A stretch of 9,552 bases of DNA, from contig NZAF01000087.1 in assembly GCA_002686115.1 (NCBI GenBank), positions 1 through 9,552 on the forward strand. The letters are read 5' to 3'. The translations under genes were made by a program, and so were the position numbers. The stretch is from Halobacteriovorax sp. (GTDB lineage: Bacteria; Bdellovibrionota; Bacteriovoracia; Bacteriovoracales; Bacteriovoracaceae). This document shows, piece after piece, positions 1-6,578 of the stretch; positions within the stretch are counted from its first letter, which is position 1, and every line of letters begins with the position of its first letter. The notes beneath the pieces are model-generated. The model was not told where the DNA came from. It searched no databases and was given only the letters and a program-made list of their open reading frames with translations.

Positions 1-1
1 A

Positions 2-1072
2 AACGCCCTAGCACTTGAAAAGGGAAAGATAGTCTTTTCAAGTGAAGACTACTACAAGCAGATTATTGAAGATTCTAAAAAGAATCATGAATATGAAAAT
101 AGTAGATTTAAGAATCAAATCAGCCAAGAACAATATGAACAAATTTTTGGTTCACCTCTAGATATTCTAAAGGAAGAAAAGAAGAAAAAATTTGGCAATA
201 AAGTTGTTGGCCATCAAGGTAAAACAATTACCGTCGACACTCGTAACAAAGAAGCATGTGAGAAAGTAAGAGACACACTAAGAAAGTATCGTAATGATAA
301 GGTTTATGATGGAATGTGTGTCACAGATGAGAACGCTCCACTTGTTTCGATCTATCTTATTGAACAAGAACCTACAGAACTTAAATTATATCTTGGAGCT
401 ATTTCTACAGGAAAAGATGAGCCTGGGAAATACGACAAAATTCTAAAAGAAACGAGAAATTTCACAGGACTTGGCTTTGCAATGATGGGTCTTCTTTTTG
501 CACTTCCAGAAAGTGTATCAAAATGGGATAGAAGTGAAATTATTGATAACCTAAGCACAAAATGGCAAGACAATGTTAAAACGAAACCTGTCGTTGATAA
601 AGATGACTGGTGGATTAATTATATTGGACATCCTGTTTCAGGTGCAGCATACCACGTTGTAGCAAGACACGCAGGACTTGGCCCTTGGGAGTCATTTGGA
701 TATGGTGTTCTTATGTCGACATTCTTTTGGGAATATGGACTGGAAGCGGTTGCAGAGACTCCAAGTATTCAAGACTTATTTATCACGCCAATTCTTGGCT
801 CCCTCTTAGGAGAACTTTTTTATAAAGTACAATTAGAAATTAAAGAAAATAACGGTGAACTCTATGGTTCTGAGGCTCTTGGAACAGTAGTAGGTGTCAT
901 GACAAATCCGGCAAAACCAATGCTTGATTTCTTCAACTCAATCTTTGAAGCACCGATCTTTGAAGATGGTGAAACTTATATCACAATCAAAGAAAGGATC
1001 GTCTCTCCAGATGGGGTGAATGAATTCTTCAGAGAGCCAGAGATAGGCGTAAACTTTCACTTTAGATTCTAA
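2..1072 (+). CDS. DUF3943 domain protein, 5' end outside window (partial)
   Basis: The reading frame is open from base 2, so this is the 3' part of a longer gene (356 visible residues); the Met codon at 314 is internal. The diagnostic block is at visible residues ~202-280: a WWINYIGHP motif, then an SGAAYHVVAR stretch, a TFFWEYGLEA motif, PSIQDL, and TPILGSLLGE. This conserved HP / WEY.E / PSIQDL / GE order matches my memory of the DUF3943 family, envelope proteins of unknown function. A short hydrophobic stretch lies at ~156-168. The N-terminal visible part is lysine- and glutamate-rich and looks soluble. The C-terminus ends in alternating hydrophobic residues with a final Phe (VNFHFRF), like the last strand of an outer-membrane barrel. 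Two TAA stops occur in tandem. The family call is fairly sure; the function is not known, and outer-membrane location is inferred. Confidence 0.75.
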   Translation, partial: NALALEKGKIVFSSEDYYKQIIEDSKKNHEYENSRFKNQISQEQYEQIFGSPLDILKEEKKKKFGNKVVGHQGKTITVDTRNKEACEKVRDTLRKYRNDKVYDGMCVTDENAPLVSIYLIEQEPTELKLYLGAISTGKDEPGKYDKILKETRNFTGLGFAMMGLLFALPESVSKWDRSEIIDNLSTKWQDNVKTKPVVDKDDWWINYIGHPVSGAAYHVVARHAGLGPWESFGYGVLMSTFFWEYGLEAVAETPSIQDLFITPILGSLLGELFYKVQLEIKENNGELYGSEALGTVVGVMTNPAKPMLDFFNSIFEAPIFEDGETYITIKERIVSPDGVNEFFREPEIGVNFHFRF

Positions 1073-1078
1073 TAACTT

Positions 1079-1109
1079 ACTCCCTGTGACCGCTACTGTC
1101 ACAGGGAGT
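1079..1109 (+). terminator. GC-rich hairpin after the DUF3943 gene
   Basis: A perfect 12-bp stem (ACTCCCTGTGAC, 1079-1090, with GTCACAGGGAGT, 1098-1109) closes a 7-base loop. It begins 6 bases after the stop codon and ends just before the recJ promoter. No T-run follows, so it is not a textbook intrinsic terminator. It may act as a factor-assisted terminator or as a 3'-end stabiliser of the upstream mRNA. The stem itself is certain; the role is inferred from position. Confidence 0.6.
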
Positions 1110-1111
1110 CA

Positions 1112-1140
1112 ATGACCATTCGCAATCAGTGTGCTATATT
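1112..1140 (+). promoter_or_regulatory. recJ promoter, extended -10 adjoining the start codon
   Basis: An extended -10 (TGC then TATATT, 1132-1140) has a 4/6-match -35 hexamer (ATGACC, 1112-1117) at 17 bases. The recJ ATG begins 7 bases after the hexamer, which is where transcription would be expected to start. There is no Shine-Dalgarno sequence between. Together these suggest a leaderless recJ transcript. Confidence 0.55.
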
Positions 1141-1146
1141 TCGTAA

Positions 1147-2859
1147 ATGCAACACACACAACAAACACAAGAACAATCATTACCAAAAATCATTATCGAC
1201 CTCTTTAAGAAAAGAGGCTTAACCGAACAACAAATTGAAGAATTCCTCTCTTGGGATCTACATTCTCTGCCTGATATGTCTCAAATGAAAGACGTAAAAA
1301 AAGCAGCTGAGATTATTGTAGAACATCTTGATGGGAAGAAGAAAATTGCCATTTATGGAGATTATGATGTTGATGGTACAACGTCTTGTGCTCTTTTTTA
1401 TCAATTTTTTAAAATGATCAATGTAGAGGTTGACCTTGTTCAACCAAGTCGTTTTGTAGAAGGCTATGGTCTGCACTTAAGTTCTATTGATGATGCAATT
1501 GATAGAGGTATAGATCTGATGATCACAGTAGATTGCGGAATTACTAATAATGAAGCTGCAACATATGCAAAAGAAAAAGGTCTTGGACTTATCATCACTG
1601 ATCACCATAAAGATGCAAGAGACGAAATGCCTGATGCTCTTGCTATTGTAAATCCAAATAGAAGAGATGAAACACATGAAGAGATGCGAAGTCTTGCTGG
1701 TGTTGGCGTTGCCTTTGCTGTTTGTGTTGAAATTAGAAAGATACTTATGGGCAGAGGTGAAAATGTAAGTTCAATCTACCCTCTTTTAGAATACGTTGCA
1801 ATTGGAACAATATGTGATCTCGCAAAGCTCACTCCAATGAATCTAAAACTTGTGAGACATGGACTTAAGTCTATTAAGTCCACTAAGTTTGAAGGTATTA
1901 AGACTTTCTTTGATCCTGAAGAGAGATCAAAAGATATCATCCCAAGTGAGAAATTATCTTTTAATGTTGGTCCTTTAATAAATTCAAAAGGAAGATTAGA
2001 TCACCCAGAAATCGCTTTAAAGCTACTGATTGAAACAGATAATAAAAAGGCACGTGAACTTTATCATCATCTTCAAAATTGTAATGAAGAGAGAAAGGCC
2101 ATTCAAAAAGAAGTCTTTGATGAAGCCTATACTCAAGTTCTTGATGAGATGAAAGTAAGTGAGCCAAATATTGCTATCGTCTATGCTCCTCATTGGCACG
2201 AAGGAGTTATTGGAATTGTTGCGAGTAAGCTTGTTGAAACATTTAAAATTCCTGCTGTTGTTTTTAGTGATGCTGAAGAGGAAGGTGTCATAAAGGCAAG
2301 TGCAAGAAGCGCTGGAGACTTAAATATCTTTAATCTCTTAAATGATAATAGTGATCTCTTTTTAAAGTTTGGTGGCCATAAAGCAGCGGCCGGGCTTTCA
2401 ATGCAAAAAGAAAACCTTGAAGTCTTTAAAAATAATATGAATCAAGCTTTATTAGAAATTCCACTTATAGAAAGAACTGTAACAGACTTCTATGACCTTG
2501 AAATAGAACCAGAAGAAATCACTCCTACTCTTTTAAAGTCACTTGATATGCTAGAGCCATTTGGAATGGGTAATGCAAAACCTATTTTTAAATTAAAGAA
2601 TGCTAAGCTTAAAAGCTTTGATCTTTTAAAAGATGTTCATGTTCGCTGGAACTTTTGTTCAAAGAAGAATGAAAATTTAAATCTTAAAGGAATTAGTTTT
2701 AATTATATCGGAAAGTATGGACTGCCTAGTCCTATGGAAGTCTTTGAGAGGCAAAAGTCTGATGAAGTTGATCTTGAAGTGTTCTTCACTCTTGGATTTA
2801 ATTACTTTCGAGGTAATAAGTATATTCAACTAATGGTTAATAAAGTCACTATATATTAA
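1147..2859 (+). CDS. recJ: single-stranded-DNA-specific 5'-3' exonuclease RecJ
   Basis: RecJ degrades single-stranded DNA 5' to 3' in the cytoplasm, acting in recombination, mismatch and base-excision repair; it is a metal-dependent DHH-family enzyme. All expected blocks are present in the 570 residues, close to the ~577 of the E. coli protein. They are DYDVDG at 72-77, TVDCGITN at 127-134, the DHH triad at 152-154, NPNR at 169-172, AGVGVAF at 184-190 and TICD at 221-224. Next come the DHHA1 half with GVIGIVASKL at 353-362 and GGHKAAAG at 409-416, EPFGMGN at 470-476, and an OB-fold-like tail from ~450. The start at 1147 keeps the usual N-terminal helices (RGL...EFL) before the first motif; the next Met would remove them. 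No Shine-Dalgarno sequence precedes it (see promoter). It is a single-gene unit, convergent with the dps operon. Nothing suggests loss of activity. Confidence 0.97.
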   Translation: MQHTQQTQEQSLPKIIIDLFKKRGLTEQQIEEFLSWDLHSLPDMSQMKDVKKAAEIIVEHLDGKKKIAIYGDYDVDGTTSCALFYQFFKMINVEVDLVQPSRFVEGYGLHLSSIDDAIDRGIDLMITVDCGITNNEAATYAKEKGLGLIITDHHKDARDEMPDALAIVNPNRRDETHEEMRSLAGVGVAFAVCVEIRKILMGRGENVSSIYPLLEYVAIGTICDLAKLTPMNLKLVRHGLKSIKSTKFEGIKTFFDPEERSKDIIPSEKLSFNVGPLINSKGRLDHPEIALKLLIETDNKKARELYHHLQNCNEERKAIQKEVFDEAYTQVLDEMKVSEPNIAIVYAPHWHEGVIGIVASKLVETFKIPAVVFSDAEEEGVIKASARSAGDLNIFNLLNDNSDLFLKFGGHKAAAGLSMQKENLEVFKNNMNQALLEIPLIERTVTDFYDLEIEPEEITPTLLKSLDMLEPFGMGNAKPIFKLKNAKLKSFDLLKDVHVRWNFCSKKNENLNLKGISFNYIGKYGLPSPMEVFERQKSDEVDLEVFFTLGFNYFRGNKYIQLMVNKVTIY

Positions 2860-2887
2860 AAAAAAGGAGATCATTTGATCTCCCTTC
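2858..2887. terminator. bidirectional intrinsic terminator between recJ and dps
   Basis: Arms GGAGATCA (2866-2873) and TGATCTCC (2876-2883) form a short stem. On the minus strand it is followed by eight T (complement of A 2858-2865), giving a classical terminator for dps. On the plus strand it is followed by a looser T-rich tract (CTTCTTTT), which could end recJ transcription. It sits exactly between the two convergent stop codons; the recJ stop codon overlaps the A-run. Confidence 0.85.
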
Positions 2888-2889
2888 TT

Positions 2890-3363
2890 TTATGCTATTA
2901 AGCTTTTAAGCATCCAAGCTGTTTTTTCATGAAATTCAATTCTTGCACCAAGAAGGCTATTCGTCCCCTCATCATTTGCCCCTTCTAAAAGAGGAAGAAT
3001 CGTTTTTGCTGTTCTAACGACTTGTTCATGATCTGCAAGAAGATTTGAAATCATATCATTTGCAGAAGTGTCTGTAGAAGCATCTTCTTTAATCTCACTA
3101 ATTTTTGAATACTCAGCATAAGAACCTGGAGCTTTAACACCAAGAACTCTAATTCTCTCTGCAATTTCATCTACAGCTAAGAATAAAGCATTGTACTGCT
3201 CTTCAAACATGATGTGTAAAGATTGAAACATTGGCCCTGTCACGTTCCAGTGATACTTATGAGTCTTTAAATATAATGTATAAGTTTCTGCTAATAATTT
3301 TGAAAGGTGATCAGCGATTTGTACTCTTTTCCCCTCTTCAATTCCTGTATTTAATGTTGCCAT
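2890..3363 (-). CDS. dps: Dps-family ferritin-like DNA-binding protein from starved cells
   Basis: Dps proteins form 12-subunit shells that oxidise Fe(II), usually with hydrogen peroxide, store the iron and often coat DNA in stressed cells. The 157-residue length is normal. The inter-subunit ferroxidase ligands line up with E. coli Dps at constant offset: H38 (in the YHWNV motif), H50, E54, D65 and E69 (in AERI). E54 stands where E. coli has Asp, a change common in related Dps branches. The N-terminal tail is short with few lysines, so DNA binding is less certain than iron oxidation. An AAGGAG-type ribosome site (plus 3369-3373) lies 5 bases before the ATG. The gene is last in a four-gene minus operon, 28 bases after the cyclophilin gene, and ends at the 2858-2887 terminator. 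I see no separate promoter or OxyR/Fur box in that gap. Confidence 0.95.
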   Translation of the reverse strand: MATLNTGIEEGKRVQIADHLSKLLAETYTLYLKTHKYHWNVTGPMFQSLHIMFEEQYNALFLAVDEIAERIRVLGVKAPGSYAEYSKISEIKEDASTDTSANDMISNLLADHEQVVRTAKTILPLLEGANDEGTNSLLGARIEFHEKTAWMLKSLIA

Positions 3364-3391
3364 AAAAACTCCTTTTTAAATGATCAAATTT

Positions 3392-3925
3392 CTATCTCTC
3401 GATTGTAACAGATTCCATGACAATGTCATGCATCGGACGATCCATCATTCCTGTTCTTACCTGACCAATTTCTCTCACTACTTCAATACCATCAATAACT
3501 TTACCAAAAACAGTATGGCGACCATCTAAGTGTGGTGTTGCACCTAATGTAATAAAGAATTGAGAACCATTGGTATTTGGTCCGGCATTTGCCATCGAAA
3601 GAATTCCTTCACCTTCATGACGAAGGTCTGCTCTACATTCACAATCAAACTTATATCCAGGTCCACCCATACCAGAACCTTCAGGGCATCCACCTTGGAT
3701 CACAAACCCATCAATAACTCTGTGAAAAAGGAGACCATCATAAAAATTCCCACCTTTTTTAGTCTCTTGTCTTCCCTCTGCAAGGTTAACAAAATTCCAA
3801 ACTGTTTCTGGGCATTCCTTAGCATATAACTCTGCTGTAAAGTCTCCCATATTAGTTTTAAAATGAGCCTTTACTCTTTCAATATCCTCTTTGTAATCAT
3901 TCTTCTTTGTACCTAGTCCAAACAT
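3392..3925 (-). CDS. cyclophilin-type peptidyl-prolyl cis-trans isomerase, cytoplasmic
   Basis: This enzyme interconverts cis and trans peptide bonds before proline and helps folding. The cyclophilin fold fills residues ~18-177. Key motifs are FHRVIDGFVIQGG at 67-79 (catalytic Arg69, with Phe74 and Gln77), GSQFFIT at 120-126 and LDGRHTVFG at 133-141. The tryptophan that binds cyclosporin in the human enzyme is His132 here, as in many bacterial cyclophilins, so drug insensitivity is likely. There is no signal peptide: the ~17-residue N-terminus is charged, so a cytoplasmic location like that of PpiB is inferred. Two cysteines (C95, C97) lie next to each other in the loop after GGPGYKFD. The ribosome site AAGGAG (plus 3931-3936) overlaps the stop codon of the lipoprotein gene, which suggests coupled translation. 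Which ppi name applies is not decidable here. Confidence 0.95.
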   Translation of the reverse strand: MFGLGTKKNDYKEDIERVKAHFKTNMGDFTAELYAKECPETVWNFVNLAEGRQETKKGGNFYDGLLFHRVIDGFVIQGGCPEGSGMGGPGYKFDCECRADLRHEGEGILSMANAGPNTNGSQFFITLGATPHLDGRHTVFGKVIDGIEVVREIGQVRTGMMDRPMHDIVMESVTIER

Positions 3926-3934
3926 GAATTCTCC

Positions 3935-4678
3935 TTATTGTTTCTTTAACTTAAAACGACCTTTTAAATTCTTAGGTCTTTGATTTGTGTAATATAAATA
4001 AATTGTTTGTTTCTTTGAAAAGAACTTTGTTAAATTCAACTCTTCTTTGCCAACCAGCTTAGCTTCTGAGTCATATGGGCCTAAGACCTCATAACTTAAA
4101 AAGCGCCCCCCACTAAGAGCAACGTTATTATCTTTTAAAAACATAATAAGTTCATTTCTTCTCATACATTCAGAAAAGAAGACTGGTCGCCCTTCAAACA
4201 TATCTGAAGACTTCATTAGTTCTTTAAGCTTTTTTATATCATTTGAAAAACTATCGACGAGAATAAAATTAACTCTCTTATATGTAGGTGTTTTAAAAAG
4301 ATAATTACCAGCTTTAATAGAATCAAAGGCTTTAAAAAATAATTTCTCTTCGGCCGTCGGGCTTGCCTTTTTTTGTACCCTCTCTTCGGCCATCATAAGC
4401 TCTACGTTGTATATATATTGAAGCTGAAGAGTTTCCATATAAGACAGATTAAAACTCTCTTTAACATTTTTCACGTTGAGATATTGAATAGCTTTTTTTC
4501 TGTGACAACCATAGTGCTCTGAGACATTGGCCCAGTCAGGAAGTGTTGGAAGAAAATAGCGTATGACACCTGTTTCTCGGTAATACTTATCGACATTCAC
4601 TCTTGAAAAGGTCTTATCTTGAGAACTTGAACATGAAATAATAAAGATAGCTACGAAACAGAGAAAAAAAGCTTTCAC
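3935..4678 (-). CDS. predicted outer-membrane lipoprotein of unknown function
   Basis: I do not recognise a family. The 247-residue product begins with a short signal peptide (KAFFLCFVAIF) and a lipobox I13-I14-S15-C16, followed by three serines. With no Asp at +2, sorting to the outer membrane is likely if the usual Lol rule holds. The mature part is mixed alpha/beta, rich in Lys, Phe and Tyr, with two further cysteines (C58 and C171) that could pair in the periplasm, and a basic C-terminus (RFKLKKQ). The start codon is GTG, overlapping the TGA of the oxidoreductase gene (GTGA). An AGGGAG ribosome site (plus 4685-4690) sits 6 bases upstream, which fixes this start. Nine bases separate its stop from the cyclophilin gene. 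Tight coupling to the oxidoreductase suggests linked expression, but a shared function is only a guess. Confidence 0.8.
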   Translation of the reverse strand: MKAFFLCFVAIFIISCSSSQDKTFSRVNVDKYYRETGVIRYFLPTLPDWANVSEHYGCHRKKAIQYLNVKNVKESFNLSYMETLQLQYIYNVELMMAEERVQKKASPTAEEKLFFKAFDSIKAGNYLFKTPTYKRVNFILVDSFSNDIKKLKELMKSSDMFEGRPVFFSECMRRNELIMFLKDNNVALSGGRFLSYEVLGPYDSEAKLVGKEELNLTKFFSKKQTIYLYYTNQRPKNLKGRFKLKKQ

Positions 4679-5838
4679 TGCTCACTCCCTTTGGAAAAGA
4701 GCTTCATTAGTTCGCTTTCAACAGTTTGAATATCATCTAAAGTTTTAAGCTTAAAGAATCCAACTTCATTATCGTCAATGACTGCGTCGAAGTTTTTACT
4801 TGATCTTTGTCCATTATCAACAAGTATAGCATCACATGATAATGTCATTAGCTTTTCAAAACTTCCAAGAAGCTCGCTACCTTCAATCGTGACAAAAAGA
4901 CCTTCTCTATCCAGGAGCTTATCTACAGATGAAACAACGGCTCCATTATAAATAGAAAGTCTCATTCTAGGCTCAGTTGGCTTAGGAGTTTTTAGACGTA
5001 TATGATTTTCAAGTTCTTTCCACTCGAGAATCTTCTTATTAAAAATGTCTATCTCATCTTGATACTCTTTATTCGACTCTTCAATAAACTCATGAAAGCC
5101 CCTAAATGCATCTGCAAATTTTGGAGATACATTTTCAAAAGGAACTGAATCTGTACAAACAAAATGTAGATTAATTCTTTTATCTGAAAAGAATTTTTTT
5201 CTAAATTCATTCAATGCAAGAAGATTAAATTCTCCTGTTCCAATAAAGACAATATTTCTTTGTCCATCAATAGCTCTAACTTTCGAAAGTACATTTTTAC
5301 CATAGGCCACACGTTCATCATCCATAATGACTTTCTCATTTAAAGCTAATGCTCCACCGGCACCCATAGGTAAAGGATGTGAAAATGAGCCAGTACAATC
5401 TAAAACAACATCAAAGTCTTCGTAGGCTTCAATTGATGTTTTTAGTGATTCAATAATGGTATCATCAAGATTTTTAAAGAGTTCTTCATTTTCATCTCTA
5501 TTTTGTTCAATCTGCTCTTTTGCATCGATTTGGTAAACAACACGAAAGAGATCTGCAAAACGAGATGATGCGAGAGCTTTTGACCTAGGAGGTAAAAAGC
5601 GTTTATGAAGTCTTAAGACTCGTCCCTTTTTCACAAGACCCGAATCTCTTAAAATCTTTTCATCAGACCTTATCTTCTGAAGAATAATATCTTCGTCGCG
5701 CAAGAGATTATTTTCAATATTTAGCAGTCCACCAAGTTTATCTGAACTAGAGAATAATTTTATTTCTGCACCTAAATCATAAAAGTGCTTGGCCGCACTC
5801 GTACCAATTAGGCCTGAGCCAATAATTGCAATTTTCAT
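4675..5838 (-). CDS. FAD/NAD(P)-dependent oxidoreductase-like protein
   Basis: The 387-residue product opens with a Rossmann nucleotide-binding motif, GSGLIG at 7-12, then a KLGG step at 34-37 as in two-dinucleotide-domain flavoproteins. A DVVLDCTG at 143-150 resembles the D..I.ATG strand that closes the FAD domain. A second nucleotide-binding turn, GTGEF at 200-204, could hold NAD(P)H, and CDAILVDNG at 335-343 resembles the final FAD-domain strand. This order resembles the flavin monooxygenase / thioredoxin-reductase fold. The acidic residue that normally ends strand two and holds the ribose is replaced by Ser (LFSSSD, 29-33), so cofactor choice is uncertain. No CxxC redox pair is visible. 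It is the first gene of the four-gene minus operon, with no Shine-Dalgarno sequence and a possible promoter against the ATG. The substrate is unknown. Confidence 0.75.
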   Translation of the reverse strand: MKIAIIGSGLIGTSAAKHFYDLGAEIKLFSSSDKLGGLLNIENNLLRDEDIILQKIRSDEKILRDSGLVKKGRVLRLHKRFLPPRSKALASSRFADLFRVVYQIDAKEQIEQNRDENEELFKNLDDTIIESLKTSIEAYEDFDVVLDCTGSFSHPLPMGAGGALALNEKVIMDDERVAYGKNVLSKVRAIDGQRNIVFIGTGEFNLLALNEFRKKFFSDKRINLHFVCTDSVPFENVSPKFADAFRGFHEFIEESNKEYQDEIDIFNKKILEWKELENHIRLKTPKPTEPRMRLSIYNGAVVSSVDKLLDREGLFVTIEGSELLGSFEKLMTLSCDAILVDNGQRSSKNFDAVIDDNEVGFFKLKTLDDIQTVESELMKLFSKGSEQ

Positions 5839-5844
5839 AAATTT

Positions 5845-5873
5845 CTTTTAGCACAACTAGAATGGGATTTAAA
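5845..5873 (-). promoter_or_regulatory. possible promoter of the oxidoreductase-lipoprotein-cyclophilin-dps operon
   Basis: On the minus strand TGC plus TAAAAG (5853-5845) is placed exactly 6 bases before the ATG, with a 4/6 -35 (TTTAAA, 5873-5868) at 17 bases. The -10 lacks the important final T, so this is a weak call. It is supported mainly by the absence of a ribosome site and by the terminator just upstream, which requires a promoter somewhere in the next ~40 bases. Confidence 0.35.
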
Positions 5874-5907
5874 AGCAAAAGCCCCCCAAAGCGCTACCTT
5901 GGGGGGC
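5871..5907 (-). terminator. intrinsic terminator of the pilZ unit
   Basis: Stem arms GCCCCCCAA (5881-5889) and TTGGGGGGC (5899-5907) close a 9-base loop. On the minus strand the stem is followed by TTTTGCTTTT (complement of 5871-5880). It lies about 25 bases after the pilZ stop codon and isolates pilZ from the operon downstream. Confidence 0.9.
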
Positions 5908-5932
5908 CATATGTATATTTAAATCTAATGAC

Positions 5933-6394
5933 TTACAGAAAATAACTTACAGCGTCACCCCTATCTGCAGCTGAATGCTCTGCGTATGAATACATAAAGT
6001 TGATAAAGTCTTTCATCGCATGAAAACTAGGCATCGTCTTATCAAACTCACAACCATATCTCATAAATGTCCTACCATCTTTTTCAGTATGGATTTTTGC
6101 ATAACGAGTATGAACAATAGTTGGAATAAATGTGTCTTTAGTAAAATACATTCTTAACTTAAGCTCTGTTTGCTCTGGAAGTTTTTTGTCTGAGCTCTCG
6201 TCCCATGGAATCTGAAAAAGACATCCATCATGAGAGATATCAACAAGTGAAACAGGATAAACAGTGTCGTCGGCAGCGATAACTGTGTACGCCCCTAAAA
6301 AGTTTTGAAAAAGAACTCTTTCAAATGTTCTTCTTTTCTTTTCAATATTTTCTTTTCTCTTTTCTTGAAAATTAATGACGTTTGTCTTTGACAT
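5933..6394 (-). CDS. PilZ domain protein, probable c-di-GMP receptor
   Basis: PilZ domains bind cyclic di-GMP and pass the signal to partners controlling motility, adhesion or secretion. Both halves of the binding signature are intact: RxxxR at R22-R26 and DxSxxG at D52-S54-G57, with a beta-barrel-like body to ~residue 125 and a C-terminal helix (FHAMKDFINFMYSYAEH). The 153-residue length fits a stand-alone PilZ protein. The N-terminal ~22 residues are strongly basic (many K and R). There is no signal peptide or membrane segment, so it is cytoplasmic. AAGGAG (plus 6400-6405) lies 5 bases before the ATG. It is a single-gene unit with its own terminator and a 184-base upstream gap holding several inverted repeats. 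No GGDEF or EAL gene is nearby, so its output partner cannot be deduced. Confidence 0.9.
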   Translation of the reverse strand: MSKTNVINFQEKRKENIEKKRRTFERVLFQNFLGAYTVIAADDTVYPVSLVDISHDGCLFQIPWDESSDKKLPEQTELKLRMYFTKDTFIPTIVHTRYAKIHTEKDGRTFMRYGCEFDKTMPSFHAMKDFINFMYSYAEHSAADRGDAVSYFL

Positions 6395-6398
6395 GGAT

Positions 6399-6445
6399 GC
6401 TCCTTAATAATTCACTTGAGCTAATAGATAGCTCCTTACTAAGGT
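6399..6445 (-). promoter_or_regulatory. pilZ leader with duplicated SD-like element and inverted repeats
   Basis: Read on the minus strand, TAAGGAGC occurs twice, 32 bases apart (plus 6399-6406 and 6431-6438). Only the one next to the ATG can serve pilZ. The distal copy lies within two adjoining inverted repeats: GAGCTA/TAGCTC around a 5-base loop (6418-6434) and CCTTA/TAAGG around one base (6434-6444). This could be an operator or an mRNA hairpin. The repeats are read directly; the regulatory role is a guess. Confidence 0.35.
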
Positions 6446-6578
6446 CTTTTCGTAAATCTTAAGAAAATCTAAAAAATTTTAGAAATGTTTTTCTTGAGAA
6501 GAAAACTTTACCCTACAACTTCACTCAGGCTTTATAAGTAACTGTATTTCTGAGAACTTCTTATTCTATTAATATTAC
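6446..6578. other. rsgA-pilZ intergenic stretch, AT-rich
   Basis: This holds no credible ORF and no clear intrinsic terminator for rsgA. It includes an AT-only-type inverted repeat (TCTAAAA/TTTTAGA arms, 6468-6483) and a weak imperfect stem around 6487-6506. A pilZ promoter is expected here, but I find only poor hexamers such as TAAGAT on the minus strand, so I do not call one. Read-through from rsgA into pilZ remains possible. Confidence 0.4.

Noticed and set aside
314..316. ATG at 314 as the start of the DUF3943 gene
   Set aside because: The frame is open from base 2 with normal coding composition, and no ribosome site precedes 314; the gene clearly begins outside the window.
352..573. 73-codon ORF on the minus strand inside the DUF3943 gene
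   Set aside because: It is fully contained in a well-supported gene, has no family motifs and no ribosome site; the same applies to the ORFs opposite recJ, the cyclophilin gene and rsgA.
1084..1105. CRP-like site TGTGA...TCACA upstream of recJ
   Set aside because: The half-sites are 9 bases apart instead of the 6 required, and they are simply the middle of the long hairpin stem.
4675..5838. Thioredoxin reductase identity for the oxidoreductase
   Set aside because: There is no CxxC redox pair and the spacing of the two nucleotide-binding motifs differs; only a general flavoprotein-like call is justified.
6407..6438. Leader peptide ORF behind the distal SD-like copy upstream of pilZ
   Set aside because: No ATG, GTG or TTG lies at a usable distance on the minus strand.
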